Below, in pieces: positions 17,153 through 25,249 of a DNA stretch of 43,065 bases. The DNA comes from CAZABG01 sp964460985. GTDB taxonomy: Bacteria; Chlamydiota; Chlamydiia; Chlamydiales; Parachlamydiaceae. A model generated the notes under the pieces. The model did not search any database. It was not told where the DNA came from and saw only the letters and a program-made list of their open reading frames with translations. Numbering within the stretch: position 1 is the first letter of the stretch; each line of letters opens with the position of its first letter. The stretch lies in the NCBI GenBank assembly GCA_964460985.1, contig CAYWQX010000016.1:1-43065 (forward strand), given 5' to 3'. Both the position numbers and the translations under genes were made by a program.

Positions 17153-17625
17153 AATTTATCCGTTTGAATGTGGGAGAGAAGCATCCAGGCGTTTTTATCA
17201 TGATCTCTTAAGAGTTTAATGTAGAGATCGGCAGTCCCTTCGTCTCCTAATTCTTGCGTCTCTTTTATTTTACCGCTGAGCCATTTGGAGATCGATTGAT
17301 GATCGAGAGCAAGATGTTTGAGCATTTCGTTGCCGGTCAAATTGTGGCCTGATTCATCAAGACGGGTGATCTCAAGAAAGTGTTTCATGGTAGCAGGAGT
17401 TTTTTGTCCAAGCTGTCTTATCCGTTCGGCAATCTCATCTACCTGATCGGCTAATTCTTTATAGAGCTCTTCAAAAAACACATGGAGCGAGTGAAAGCGG
17501 GGATCTACCACGTTCCAGTGAAAGTTTTGCGTTTTTAAATAAAGGACATAAGTGTCTGCGAGAAGCTGCGTGAGATCGCTTGCGACCTGATGACACGTTT
17601 GAGGCTCGAGGGTGGAGGCGTGCAT
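17149..17625 (-). CDS. dps: Dps family ferritin-like protein
   Basis: A 158-residue four-helix bundle protein. The block LKTQNFHWNVVDPRFHSLHVFFEELYKELADQVDEIAERIR holds the His, Asp and Glu ferroxidase ligands shared between Dps subunits. Dps dodecamers oxidise and store iron using peroxide and protect DNA. The N-terminus is short with few basic residues, so DNA binding is uncertain. CAGGAG lies about 8 nt upstream. It sits 1 bp after the AhpD-like gene and overlaps the oxidoreductase, forming an antioxidant operon. Confidence 0.93.
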   Translation of the reverse strand: MHASTLEPQTCHQVASDLTQLLADTYVLYLKTQNFHWNVVDPRFHSLHVFFEELYKELADQVDEIAERIRQLGQKTPATMKHFLEITRLDESGHNLTGNEMLKHLALDHQSISKWLSGKIKETQELGDEGTADLYIKLLRDHDKNAWMLLSHIQTDKL

Positions 17626-17626
17626 A

Positions 17627-18175
17627 TTATTTTACTCCTGCTAATTCTACTTTTGGGAAATCGACTTCCGTATCGGTTACCAAGTTGAAATAGTTGGTAA
17701 AAATATTTAGGACAACGATGAGTACGATTTCGGTTATTTCTTGATCGGTGATACCGCCCTTTTTTAACGCGTCCACACTTGAATTGTCGACGTGTCCTCT
17801 TTTTTGGACGATTTCTTTAGCAAAGTGAAGGAGGAGATTTCTTTTTGGGTCTTTTGAAGTTCCTTGCCTTGCCAAAAGGATGTCATTTTCGGAAATTTTT
17901 TGTCCTTTAGCAATCGCTGTATGGGCCGATAAACAGTATTGGCATTGATTCGTCTGAGCGATAGCTAAGGCAAGCTCCTCTCTAAAATCATCAGGAAAGG
18001 TAGTTTGCGAGGAGGCGTCCGATAAAGCGGTGTAGGCTTTTAAAACGGCAGGCGAGTTTGACATGTTGCGGAAAATATTGGGCACTTTTCCAAGCGATTT
18101 CTCGATGCCTTCTAAAAGGGACCGAGTCTCAGGATTTTTGATGGTCTTGGGATCTCTTGTTTCAACGCGGGACAT
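17627..18175 (-). CDS. AhpD-like/carboxymuconolactone decarboxylase family protein
   Basis: A 182-residue helical protein with the AhpD core ALAIAQTNQCQYCLSAHTAIA, giving a CxxC pair plus the downstream His that forms the alkylhydroperoxidase active site. The family reduces peroxides through the redox-active Cys pair, usually with a partner thiol system. A TTG at 18178 is an alternative start with a tighter spacing to GAGGAG; ATG 18175 is reported. It heads the antioxidant operon with dps and the oxidoreductase. Confidence 0.9.
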   Translation of the reverse strand: MSRVETRDPKTIKNPETRSLLEGIEKSLGKVPNIFRNMSNSPAVLKAYTALSDASSQTTFPDDFREELALAIAQTNQCQYCLSAHTAIAKGQKISENDILLARQGTSKDPKRNLLLHFAKEIVQKRGHVDNSSVDALKKGGITDQEITEIVLIVVLNIFTNYFNLVTDTEVDFPKVELAGVK

Positions 18176-18246
18176 CAAATGGACTCCTCTTTAAAAGGGA
18201 AATTAATTAGACTATCTTCATTCCGTGTACCATTTAAAAAGGGCTT

Positions 18247-18639
18247 ATGTCAACACTTCAAAAGGTAGAATCCTCCAAAGCTCCGCCTGCGATAGGTCCC
18301 TATTCCCAAGCGGTTATTGCTAATCACTTTATATTCGTGTCGGGCCAGTTGCCGATCGATCCGAAAACGGGACTTTTGATGGAAGGGTCTATCAGCGCCA
18401 AAACCGCTCAAGTGATTGATTATCTGGAAGCCATCTTAAAAGAGGCAGGATCCTCTCTCAATAAGGTTGTTCGTTGCGATGTTTTTTTGAAAGATCTTAA
18501 ACGGGATTTCGGCGGGATGAATGAGTCTTATCTTAAACGATTTAACTCAAACTGTCCCCCGGCAAGACAAACGGTTCAGGTGTCTGAGCTGCCGCTGGGT
18601 GCAGAGGTTGAAATTTCTTGCGTGGCGGTTTTGGATTAA
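18247..18639 (+). CDS. ridA: RidA family enamine/imine deaminase
   Basis: A 130-residue YjgF/Tdc/RidA protein. AIGPYSQAV, FVSGQLPIDPKTG, the NKVVRCDVFL strand, and CPPARQTVQV (with the substrate-binding Arg) are family blocks. RidA hydrolyses reactive 2-aminoacrylate-type imines made by PLP enzymes. AAAAGGG lies just upstream of the ATG. Its 3' end overlaps a possible antisense small gene by 98 bp. Confidence 0.95.
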   Translation: MSTLQKVESSKAPPAIGPYSQAVIANHFIFVSGQLPIDPKTGLLMEGSISAKTAQVIDYLEAILKEAGSSLNKVVRCDVFLKDLKRDFGGMNESYLKRFNSNCPPARQTVQVSELPLGAEVEISCVAVLD

Positions 18640-18823
18640 CCAAGCTGAATTCCTCAGCGATTTTATCAAGAGCCTGCTCTTTTAAAGCTTCGATTCTTTG
18701 TTTGATCGGAGCTTTTTCCTCTTCTTTGGCATAGGTGATATCTACTTCAAGTTTTGTGAGTTCGTCGGGATAGAAACAGCCGTAGTAATAACAGTTGAGA
18801 ATAGGTTCAAGAATGCTTGTCAT
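18542..18823 (-). CDS. unknown 93-residue protein, antisense overlap with ridA
   Basis: An open frame whose first 61 codons lie in otherwise empty sequence and whose last 32 overlap ridA in antisense. The N-terminal part is Lys/Glu-rich and helical (about residues 30-60, coiled-coil-like) and looks protein-like; the overlapping tail is proline-rich. The ribosome binding site is weak. It may be a real small gene or a non-functional frame. Confidence 0.45.
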   Translation of the reverse strand: MTSILEPILNCYYYGCFYPDELTKLEVDITYAKEEEKAPIKQRIEALKEQALDKIAEEFSLVNPKPPRKKFQPLHPAAAQTPEPFVLPGDSLS

Positions 18824-18861
18824 TCTTGCACCCTAACAAAAATATAAATTGGAAACAATTG

Positions 18862-18892
18862 AAAAAAGAGGGGTAAAATCTTTACCCCCTCC
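18862..18892 (-). terminator. intrinsic terminator of the small secreted protein gene
   Basis: An 8-bp stem GGGGTAAA/TTTACCCC (18870-18877 with 18881-18888) with a 3-nt loop. On the minus strand it is followed by a run of six T. It lies just after the stop of the 96-residue gene. Confidence 0.75.
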
Positions 18893-18901
18893 AAAAAGGT
18901 C

Positions 18902-19192
18902 TTATCGGCAGTTATACCACGAAAAGGTAGTGGTATGGCCTACAGCAGGAACAGGGCGTACGATGGCTCGAGGGGCAGGATATACATAGCAGGGTTGAGG
19001 TGCAGGATAGGCGTAAACAGGGGCAGGAACTGCATAACAAGGGCTAACATAGACTGGTTCACAGACGGCTACGGGAGCGAAAGCGGTGCCGAAGCTGAGT
19101 GAAAAACAGCTATGACGGTGGTGACGTGCTTCTAGAGATGAGGCGGAAAATAAAACGCCACATGCTAAAGCGAACATGAGAAGATACTTCAT
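18902..19192 (-). CDS. small secreted Pro/Tyr/Cys-rich protein
   Basis: A 96-residue protein with a clear signal peptide (MKYLLMFALACGVLFSASSLEA). The mature part begins with a His-rich patch (HHRHS) and continues with proline-tyrosine-valine repeats (PCYAVPAPVYAYPAP and similar) and about six cysteines. This composition suggests a disulfide-linked envelope or surface component. No enzyme motif is present. GGAG lies about 6 nt before the ATG, just after a perfect inverted repeat at 19205-19238, and a terminator follows the gene. Confidence 0.8.
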   Translation of the reverse strand: MKYLLMFALACGVLFSASSLEARHHRHSCFSLSFGTAFAPVAVCEPVYVSPCYAVPAPVYAYPAPQPCYVYPAPRAIVRPVPAVGHTTTFSWYNCR

Positions 19193-19204
19193 AGTTTCTC
19201 CAAG

Positions 19205-19238
19205 TTCAATTTAGTTGGTTGTTTATAACTAAATTGAA
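19205..19238. promoter_or_regulatory. perfect 12-bp inverted repeat before the small secreted gene
   Basis: TTCAATTTAGTT (19205-19216) and its exact complement (19227-19238) flank a 10-nt spacer. It spans the end of the comEC-like gene and the leader of the 96-residue gene. No T-run follows on the minus strand, so it is not an obvious terminator. An operator or mRNA-stabilising stem-loop is possible. Confidence 0.6.
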
Positions 19239-20575
19239 TAACTATCGTAAGCTCTTTTATCCTTTTTGTAAAGGCCCCAGAAAAGGAAAATAGAAATATA
19301 AATAATAACAAATTCAACTTTTAAGTAGTCGACCTGAATCAATCCATCCACTTCCAGAGGAACCTCGTGTATCAAGTTTAAAATTGAATCTAGATAGTAA
19401 GAGTTAAGAAAAAGAACCCCGGGTATGAAGCTTAAGAGAAAAAGAAATAGCGATATTGCGATTAAAGTGGGGTAAAACAGGTTGAAGAAAAGGCTGAGCA
19501 AGGGAAATGCTTTAAAAAAATAAAGGGTTAAGGGGATCGCAGAAAAAAGGACTGCCGCATTAAGACTGATCGATTTTCTTAAAAAAGAGAGGATAAAAAG
19601 AGCCAATTGGGTAGAAGGGGAGGCCTCTTTAACTGTTTTGAAGCTTCTTGGCCTAAAGTATTTTTTTAAAAGGTCTTCAAAAGGTTTCGCGTAAAGCAAG
19701 ATGGAAGCGGTTAAAACAAAGCTCAAAATGAATCCTGCTTCGAGATAAGCCTGTGGATTCCACAAACCCACCGCTAAAAGGCCGAGCCCCAAGCTATTTA
19801 AAGCGGACGGCCTTTTTTCCTTTAACTCCGCCAAGGAGGCAATCAATATAGCCATCCACGCTCGGATAATGGAGGCAGAAGGTCCGAGAAAAAGAAAGTA
19901 GCTCGCTAACAGGAAGATGAGAAGCAGAGGCAAAATTCTATAGGGTATAAACCGGCCTAAAAGAAAGGCGATTCCCATGGCGAGAAATGAAAAGTGAAAA
20001 CCTGATATGGCAAGTATGTGCTGCAGTCCAAATCGTGCAAAATCTTTTTTGACGATCTTGTTGTCTAAATCGCCTGTGATTAACGCAGCGAGTAATTCTC
20101 CTGAGCGTTTATGAGGAGTATATTCAAGGATTTTTAGCTTCGTCCACTCTTTTAAACGAAAGCGATGAAGGGAAAATGAAGTGGTTTCTAAAGCAAGCGG
20201 TTTTTTTCTTAAGATGAGCTCCCCGTTTTTCAAATAGCCGTCTACCCATAACTTATCGGTAAGCTCCTCAGGTAGCTCCTTGAGTCGAAAGGTGGTGAAG
20301 TGATGCCCCTCAATCTCTCCCTTGAAATAATAGGATGGTCCTTTTTTAGAGATGTGATGAACGAGAAACAGATGCTCGCCATCCGAAGGGGCTTTAGCCG
20401 GTATATGGCAGGCTCCCCAAGTAGAGCCGGCTATGACGATCATCCACCCCGTTCGTGGCTTATAGGAAAGAAGAATGAGGAGAAGGGCCGGAAGTAAAAA
20501 GTTCTTTGTCAGTGCAAATGAGACGCTTAAAGCAAAAAGAAGACCGTATAAAAGAAGGGGCAGAAGTTCAAACAT
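19229..20575 (-). CDS. comEC: ComEC/Rec2-family membrane protein, without C-terminal nuclease-like domain
   Basis: A 448-residue polytopic membrane protein. After two N-terminal helices comes a soluble OB-like region (about 65-145), then the competence block LITGDLDNKIVKKDFARFGLQHILAISGFHF and further helices. GPSASIIRAW is another ComEC element. ComEC forms the inner-membrane channel for single-stranded DNA uptake. Full-length proteins (about 700-800 residues) end with a metallo-beta-lactamase-like domain that is absent here, as I recall for Chlamydia. The remaining sequence ends in membrane helices and looks intact. Confidence 0.88.
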   Translation of the reverse strand: MFELLPLLLYGLLFALSVSFALTKNFLLPALLLILLSYKPRTGWMIVIAGSTWGACHIPAKAPSDGEHLFLVHHISKKGPSYYFKGEIEGHHFTTFRLKELPEELTDKLWVDGYLKNGELILRKKPLALETTSFSLHRFRLKEWTKLKILEYTPHKRSGELLAALITGDLDNKIVKKDFARFGLQHILAISGFHFSFLAMGIAFLLGRFIPYRILPLLLIFLLASYFLFLGPSASIIRAWMAILIASLAELKEKRPSALNSLGLGLLAVGLWNPQAYLEAGFILSFVLTASILLYAKPFEDLLKKYFRPRSFKTVKEASPSTQLALFILSFLRKSISLNAAVLFSAIPLTLYFFKAFPLLSLFFNLFYPTLIAISLFLFLLSFIPGVLFLNSYYLDSILNLIHEVPLEVDGLIQVDYLKVEFVIIYISIFLFWGLYKKDKRAYDSYSI

Positions 20576-20621
20576 TGCTTCAAATAGGGTAGCTCAATAG
20601 GATGAAAAAAAACGAGGATTT

Positions 20622-21326
20622 ATGCGATTTATTCTTCTGTGTCTTTTTGCGTGTCTTGCGGCGGATGATAACAGCTATATTAACCAGGTTTTGAAAAGAC
20701 ATGATGTCTTTCGAGAGGGTTATTTTAAGCAAAACGAACAAGATTTTGTGAATCTTGTCAAAAACGGGCAATCTCCGAAGATTTTATTCATCGGGTGCAG
20801 CGACTCAAGAGTCGTTCCTGAATTAATCACCCAGTCTAAGCCGGGCGATATTTTTGTGATTAGAAATGCGGGTAATTTTGTTACAAAATTTGATCCAAAA
20901 ATAGCTTGGGATGGAATTTCGGCCACCATTCAATATGCGGTTGAAGCGCTTCAAGTAAAAGACATTATTGTGTGCGGCCATTCCCACTGCGGTGCGATCG
21001 ACGGTGTCATCGATCCTAAAAAAGTTCAATCTTTAGAGCTTGTTTATAAATGGATCCAGAAGGGTGAAGAGGCCGGTACGGTTTACAGAGATCTTATTGC
21101 TAAAGGGGAGAAAATTGACAATCCTAATGGTTTTGTGGGAAGGCTCTCGGTTCTTTTGCAATTAGAGCATCTTCTTAGCTACCCTTGGTTAAAAGAACAG
21201 GTTGACAAAGGCGCTATCAGACTCCATGCTTGGTATTTCATTATAGAAGAGGGAAAGCTTGAGGCTTGGGAACAAGATTCTGCAGAGTCCGGCTTTGAGA
21301 CTTTGAGTTATAGCTCAAAGCCTTAA
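20622..21326 (+). CDS. beta-class carbonic anhydrase, probably exported
   Basis: It interconverts CO2 and bicarbonate. Zinc ligands are visible: Cys59 in GCSDSR (with Asp61), and His120 and Cys123 in CGHSHCGA. The core otherwise follows the beta-class closely. The N-terminus MRFILLCLFACLAADD looks like a signal peptide (a lipoprotein signal cannot be excluded), suggesting a periplasmic location. A GAGGA lies about 3-5 nt upstream. Its 3' end overlaps the convergent 497-residue gene by 86 bp. Confidence 0.92.
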   Translation: MRFILLCLFACLAADDNSYINQVLKRHDVFREGYFKQNEQDFVNLVKNGQSPKILFIGCSDSRVVPELITQSKPGDIFVIRNAGNFVTKFDPKIAWDGISATIQYAVEALQVKDIIVCGHSHCGAIDGVIDPKKVQSLELVYKWIQKGEEAGTVYRDLIAKGEKIDNPNGFVGRLSVLLQLEHLLSYPWLKEQVDKGAIRLHAWYFIIEEGKLEAWEQDSAESGFETLSYSSKP

Positions 21327-22734
21327 TTCGTTTGGGGTCTCTGCAGTCGGGAAGACCCTGCCAAATCGCATCTACTGCCCCTTTGACTAAAGAAGGGGCA
21401 GCTTTATCATGAAACTTAAGGTGTACAATTTTAAGGCTGCCCTTCCATCTTCTTTTAGACTCTGCTTTGAAGCTTGCTTTACATCGGAATCTGATTTCAC
21501 CGATAGAAGTTCCCTGACTTGACATCCAATGATCTTTCTCTTTGATAAGAATAAAGTATGTAACCTCTTTTATGATGCTAAAATGGTTTGAGTTTTTAAT
21601 GAAAAAAAAGCTTTTAGTTATCTCTTGACTATCTTTTTTAATATTGTAGCAAGAAGTGCCGGCAATTAGAGGAAAAGTGGTTCTAATTAGAGTGTCGAAT
21701 TTGGCAAAGGCGCTAAAGGAGACCGCTTTAAGAAGCTTATCATAGGGTGTTGACTCTTGTTTAAAGAACGATTGCAAGGAATTTTGTCCCTCCTCAAACC
21801 CATGTTTCACAAACTCTTTAAAAAGATGTGCCATGAATAGTTCAGGAGTTTCGCCAAGGATATCAATTCCATTTACCTGAGCTTCTGTAATAACCTTTTT
21901 TTCAACATAGAATGATCTTAAAACATTTTCAGAATGGATCTTTTCAATCGAATGAAAATCTTTCTTCTTTTCATGCCATTTTACTTTTGTAAGCAAGGGA
22001 AGCCTTGATTTTTTCCATTCTTCAAAAGAAAAAGGTGTGATAGGTTTTGCAAGATCGGCAAAAAATGTTTCATGAAAAAGACATTCAAGAGTAATGTAAA
22101 GGCAATTTCCGCCGATAGCCCAAAAGAAAATGGCAAGAGTTTTTTTGTCTAAATTAGCATCTTGAAAAAAAATTATGAAGAGATGCAAATTTTTTATACT
22201 ATCAATCTGTTGAAATCTTTTAATAAGTTCTTTAGACCATGTATTCGTATTTTTTTCTTTTTTTAAAAATCTCTCGCAAGCTTCATGAAGTTTTTTAAGC
22301 CTTTGTTTAGCAGGCTCCATCAAAAAGGTTTGTTCTCTTAAAGAATCTTTTAAATCGCATATCTCTTTAGAATAGCAAGCTGCAAAGACAAGCCAGGAAA
22401 GCTTGTTGATTGTCTCTTGTAAGTCGTTTGATTTAGAAAATTTTTTACAGTTTTTTACCAAAAATTGGCTGATAAGCTGAAATTGGTTTTCAGGTGTCTG
22501 AGGTGGGAGGTCTCTATCAATCTTAGCTTTTTCTTCCGTTAGAAACAGGTCAATTTTTTTTTGACACCGTTTTGGATGTAAAACAATATTCGCTTTAGAA
22601 GAACTTCTTGTAAGAGCGTGTGCAGTATCGGGAAGATAAGTTCTAGAACCTCGTTTAAAAAGAAAATCAGAACTCTTTAATTTTGAATCTTCTATGGGTG
22701 TTTTTTCAGACCTGTTAACCCCCTCAAAATTCAT
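21241..22734 (-). CDS. unknown 497-residue protein, possible effector
   Basis: I do not recognise it. It is a soluble, basic protein with a disordered first about 70 residues and a helical centre (about 80-300), including a LHLFIIFFQDANLDKKTLAIFFW segment. A beta-rich C-terminal part (about 350-440) follows. There is no signal peptide or membrane anchor. The basic, Ser/Thr-rich N-terminus is compatible with type III secretion but not diagnostic. AGGGGAT lies about 8 nt before the ATG. Confidence 0.75.
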   Translation of the reverse strand: MNFEGVNRSEKTPIEDSKLKSSDFLFKRGSRTYLPDTAHALTRSSSKANIVLHPKRCQKKIDLFLTEEKAKIDRDLPPQTPENQFQLISQFLVKNCKKFSKSNDLQETINKLSWLVFAACYSKEICDLKDSLREQTFLMEPAKQRLKKLHEACERFLKKEKNTNTWSKELIKRFQQIDSIKNLHLFIIFFQDANLDKKTLAIFFWAIGGNCLYITLECLFHETFFADLAKPITPFSFEEWKKSRLPLLTKVKWHEKKKDFHSIEKIHSENVLRSFYVEKKVITEAQVNGIDILGETPELFMAHLFKEFVKHGFEEGQNSLQSFFKQESTPYDKLLKAVSFSAFAKFDTLIRTTFPLIAGTSCYNIKKDSQEITKSFFFIKNSNHFSIIKEVTYFILIKEKDHWMSSQGTSIGEIRFRCKASFKAESKRRWKGSLKIVHLKFHDKAAPSLVKGAVDAIWQGLPDCRDPKRIKALSYNSKSQSRTLQNLVPKPQAFPLL

Positions 22735-22757
22735 GAATATCCCCTGTTAAAGGGACA

Positions 22758-22943
22758 TTAGGGTAAAGGAGGTTTTTGCGTCACCACTATCGTCCAGGTT
22801 CTCTGAATTTTTATCGATCCTGGATTTTCAGATTCTTTTGGAAGCCATGCTCTTCCAGAAAAGGTGTGTCTTCTTTCAATCAATGGTTTAGGGGTGTTAG
22901 ATAAACAAATTGAATGTGGGATTTGATTTAATGGGGCTGTCAT
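22758..22943 (-). CDS. possible 61-residue small protein
   Basis: A frame between the tRNA-Ser gene and the 497-residue gene. It can be read further upstream into the tRNA, which cannot be real; the first usable ATG is at 22943. The product is basic and proline-rich with no motif. No ribosome binding site is visible, so support is weak. It might instead be untranslated leader of the 497-residue gene. Confidence 0.3.
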   Translation of the reverse strand: MTAPLNQIPHSICLSNTPKPLIERRHTFSGRAWLPKESENPGSIKIQRTWTIVVTQKPPLP

Positions 22944-22980
22944 AGTTATTAATTTTAAGTGAAAAGTAATTAAAGTAAAT

Positions 22981-23067
22981 CGGAAGGGGAGGGATTCGAA
23001 CCCCCGGATGGACTCATCCATCTTCTGCTTTCGAGACAGACGCATTCGGCCACTCTGCCACCCTTCC
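22981..23067 (-). tRNA. tRNA-Ser(CGA)
   Basis: The minus strand folds as a class II tRNA: acceptor GGAAGGG/CCCTTCC with discriminator G, an anticodon stem with loop CTCGAAA (anticodon CGA, reading UCG), a long variable arm and a T-arm with loop TTCGAAT. The CCA end is not encoded. Length is 87 nt. Confidence 0.95.
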
Positions 23068-23120
23068 AAAAGAAGAGAGGAGTATAAGGTTTTTAGGTTA
23101 AAATGGCTAGCATTTTCATA

Positions 23121-23153
23121 TGAAAGAGGGGAGGCCGTATGGATTACGGCCTC
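23121..23153 (-). terminator. hairpin after the cyclophilin gene
   Basis: A 9-bp perfect stem GAGGCCGTA/TACGGCCTC (23131-23139 with 23145-23153) lies 9 bp beyond the ppiase stop. The T-run on the minus strand is short (CTCTTTCA), so termination may be partial. Confidence 0.55.
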
Positions 23154-23161
23154 GGGTGATA

Positions 23162-23701
23162 TTACTTAATAATTTTTATCGATTCGATTTTGATCGGTTC
23201 TACAGGACGATCACCCATCGAGGTCGGAGATTTCTCAATTTTTTGAACGACATCATAGCCCGATGTGACTTCCCCGAAAATGGTGTGCTTATTGTTCAGC
23301 CATGGGGTTGGGATGGTTGTGATAAAGAATTGGCTGCCGTTGGTCGAAGGACCGCGGTTTGCCATCGCAAGAAGGCCGGGCTTGTCGAATTTCAGGGAAG
23401 GGGAGTATTCATCTTCAAACGTGGTGCCCCAGAGAGACTCTCCTCCGCGGCCAGTGCCGGTTGGGTCGCCCCCTTGGATCATGAAGTCTTTAATAACTCG
23501 GTGGAAAATCACGCCGTTGTAATAACCTTTTTCAGCGAGGCCGATGAAGTTTTGGACCGCCTTTGGCGCCACATCGGGGCGTAGAGTCACGGTAATGGTT
23601 CCTTTATTAGTAACAATTTCCGCTTGGGTTTTTTGGGTCATATTAGTCTCCGCAAATAGTGAAAAGCAAATCAAAGTAACAAATAAAGTAATTAAACGCA
23701 T
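23162..23701 (-). CDS. ppiA: exported cyclophilin-type peptidyl-prolyl isomerase
   Basis: The 179-residue product catalyses cis-trans isomerisation of prolyl bonds. The signal peptide (MRLITLFVTLICFSLFA) places it in the periplasm. The cyclophilin core has FHRVIKDFMIQGGDPTGTGRGGES and NGSQFFITT, with the catalytic Arg, Phe and Gln residues present. It is the compact bacterial form, without an extended C-terminal region. A hairpin follows the stop. The periplasmic location is why ppiA is suggested rather than ppiB. Confidence 0.93.
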   Translation of the reverse strand: MRLITLFVTLICFSLFAETNMTQKTQAEIVTNKGTITVTLRPDVAPKAVQNFIGLAEKGYYNGVIFHRVIKDFMIQGGDPTGTGRGGESLWGTTFEDEYSPSLKFDKPGLLAMANRGPSTNGSQFFITTIPTPWLNNKHTIFGEVTSGYDVVQKIEKSPTSMGDRPVEPIKIESIKIIK

Positions 23702-23731
23702 AAAAAATCAACTTCTTGTTAGATTATTTTC

Positions 23732-24829
23732 ATGAAAGCTGTAGAAAGACGCTTATCCAACGATCTTCCTGTGACTATTGAAGAACCAAAGTCCTTCATA
23801 GTCAAATTGATTATGGGGAAACTTCCCACCTTTAATCAACTTTTTAATTTAAAGATGTTGAAAAGTATTTTTTGGTCTCCCGATCCGGACTGGCTTAAAG
23901 AAGGAAGAGATGAAATACAGTCGATCTTTAAAAGCATTGTAAAATCCAAACCTCCCCTGAATCTTCATTTATATGCTTTTACTAATCGACTCCTTGCGAT
24001 CTATCCCTATTTAGATCCGGAAGAGGGGCAGAGAATTGTTATTCCCGGAGTGACATCAATCGCTCAATTACAGGAGAATACCTACATCGTCCAAAAGATT
24101 GAAGTCACAAACATCCCCTTTACATCACCGATCATTGCCTATGGACTCACTCCTGTTAAAGAGGGGGTTGATCCGATTTTAGTGTTCAAAGGAACGACTT
24201 TTCCGGCAGACTCTGGTTTTATACTCTCTTTAATGGCGGATACGGCCCCTCTTCATTCGGTGGGATCCCTCATCATGGAACATCCTTCTAAAGCTTTGAT
24301 AGCCTGGCTGGATGGTAAAAAAAATGTGCATGCGGTAGGGCAAAGTTTAGGGGGAGCTCTCGCTCAACATGCTGCCAGACTTTTTCCCGATCAGGTTGAA
24401 TTTGTATCGGCCATTAATGCTCCCCGTTTTATGAGCTATGACAAAACTGAAAAAATGAAGGCTTATGTCATTCGATACGAAAACAAAGGGGATCTCATTT
24501 CAAAAGTCGGAAACAAAATTCCATCAGGTGAGAGTCGAATCATTCAATCCGTCAAGCCATATGGCCTTTTCTTGAGCCATATCAGGGCCATTGAAATCGA
24601 TGAGGGATCGTCTATAGAAGTTGTTAATGATGAGAGTGCGTTAAAGGGCAAAGTGTCCTTTTTTATGACCCTTCTTCATCAGGTGATTGCACCAATTGTT
24701 TTCGTCATTCTCGCTCTCACATTGGCAGTCATAATGCTGGCAAGAGCCATCATTGCTTTAAGCTTCGTTCTCGTTTCTACCTTTAAGAGCTCTCATGGAG
24801 AGAAGAGTCAGCCAGAAGATCGGCAGTAA
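23732..24829 (+). CDS. class-3 lipase-like protein with C-terminal membrane region
   Basis: An alpha/beta-hydrolase of 365 residues. VFKGTT (about 151) is the oxyanion-side strand and GQSLGGALAQ (203-212) the nucleophile elbow with Ser205. Likely Asp (in NKGDLIS) and His (in LSHIRAIEI) complete a triad, as in fungal class-3 lipases. Residues about 309-347 form a long hydrophobic hairpin at the C-terminus, followed by a short charged tail. Such membrane-bound lipases could act on host-derived lipids at an inclusion or on own membranes; this is inference. No clear ribosome binding site. Its 3' end overlaps the convergent membrane gene by 72 bp. Confidence 0.8.
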   Translation: MKAVERRLSNDLPVTIEEPKSFIVKLIMGKLPTFNQLFNLKMLKSIFWSPDPDWLKEGRDEIQSIFKSIVKSKPPLNLHLYAFTNRLLAIYPYLDPEEGQRIVIPGVTSIAQLQENTYIVQKIEVTNIPFTSPIIAYGLTPVKEGVDPILVFKGTTFPADSGFILSLMADTAPLHSVGSLIMEHPSKALIAWLDGKKNVHAVGQSLGGALAQHAARLFPDQVEFVSAINAPRFMSYDKTEKMKAYVIRYENKGDLISKVGNKIPSGESRIIQSVKPYGLFLSHIRAIEIDEGSSIEVVNDESALKGKVSFFMTLLHQVIAPIVFVILALTLAVIMLARAIIALSFVLVSTFKSSHGEKSQPEDRQ

Positions 24830-25249
24830 AATATCCAGTACTAATGGAGTACCCGCGTTGCCGGGTCTTGTGTCATGGTGCATGGTCAGCTGGATAAAAT
24901 GAAGATATCCATCCAGCAAATACCAAATCGAAATACCTAGTAGAGAAGCCGTCCAAAAACCGTTTCGGTTGAAAAAAGAGAGTAGACCCAAAATTCCAAA
25001 GGTTAAATTGGTGTAACCGACCTCTTTTTGGAAGGGGTTCCCTTTCGGCCAGCCAATATAATCCGCTGTCCAGTCAGACATAAAATTATGGGCATAAAAA
25101 CCCATAAGGCCGTTTAATCCCACCATAATGGTCAGCTGATAGAGAATAATAATCTCAACCTTTTCCCTCGTGCTCCGAGGCTTTTTTATAATGATATGAA
25201 GATAGGCAAGAATAAGACTGAGGCCAAGAAATAGGAGGGAGGGGTTCAT
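24758..25249 (-). CDS. four-helix membrane protein, DUF6790-like
   Basis: A 163-residue integral membrane protein with about four helices. The central sequence IGWPKGNPFQKEVGYTNLTFGILGLL matches the pattern of the DUF6790 family, whose function is unknown. Its ATG overlaps the GNAT stop (ATGA), so the two are cotranscribed, and the end overlaps the lipase gene. Confidence 0.8.
   Translation of the reverse strand: MNPSLLFLGLSLILAYLHIIIKKPRSTREKVEIIILYQLTIMVGLNGLMGFYAHNFMSDWTADYIGWPKGNPFQKEVGYTNLTFGILGLLSFFNRNGFWTASLLGISIWYLLDGYLHFIQLTMHHDTRPGNAGTPLVLDILLPIFWLTLLSMRALKGRNENEA

Noticed and set aside
22944..23069. Upstream extension of the small frame before the 497-residue gene
   Set aside because: It reads through the tRNA-Ser(CGA) gene, so it cannot be a coding start.
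23120..23584. Plus-strand frame across the cyclophilin gene
   Set aside because: It is antisense to a clear cyclophilin with family motifs, and its own product shows no motif.
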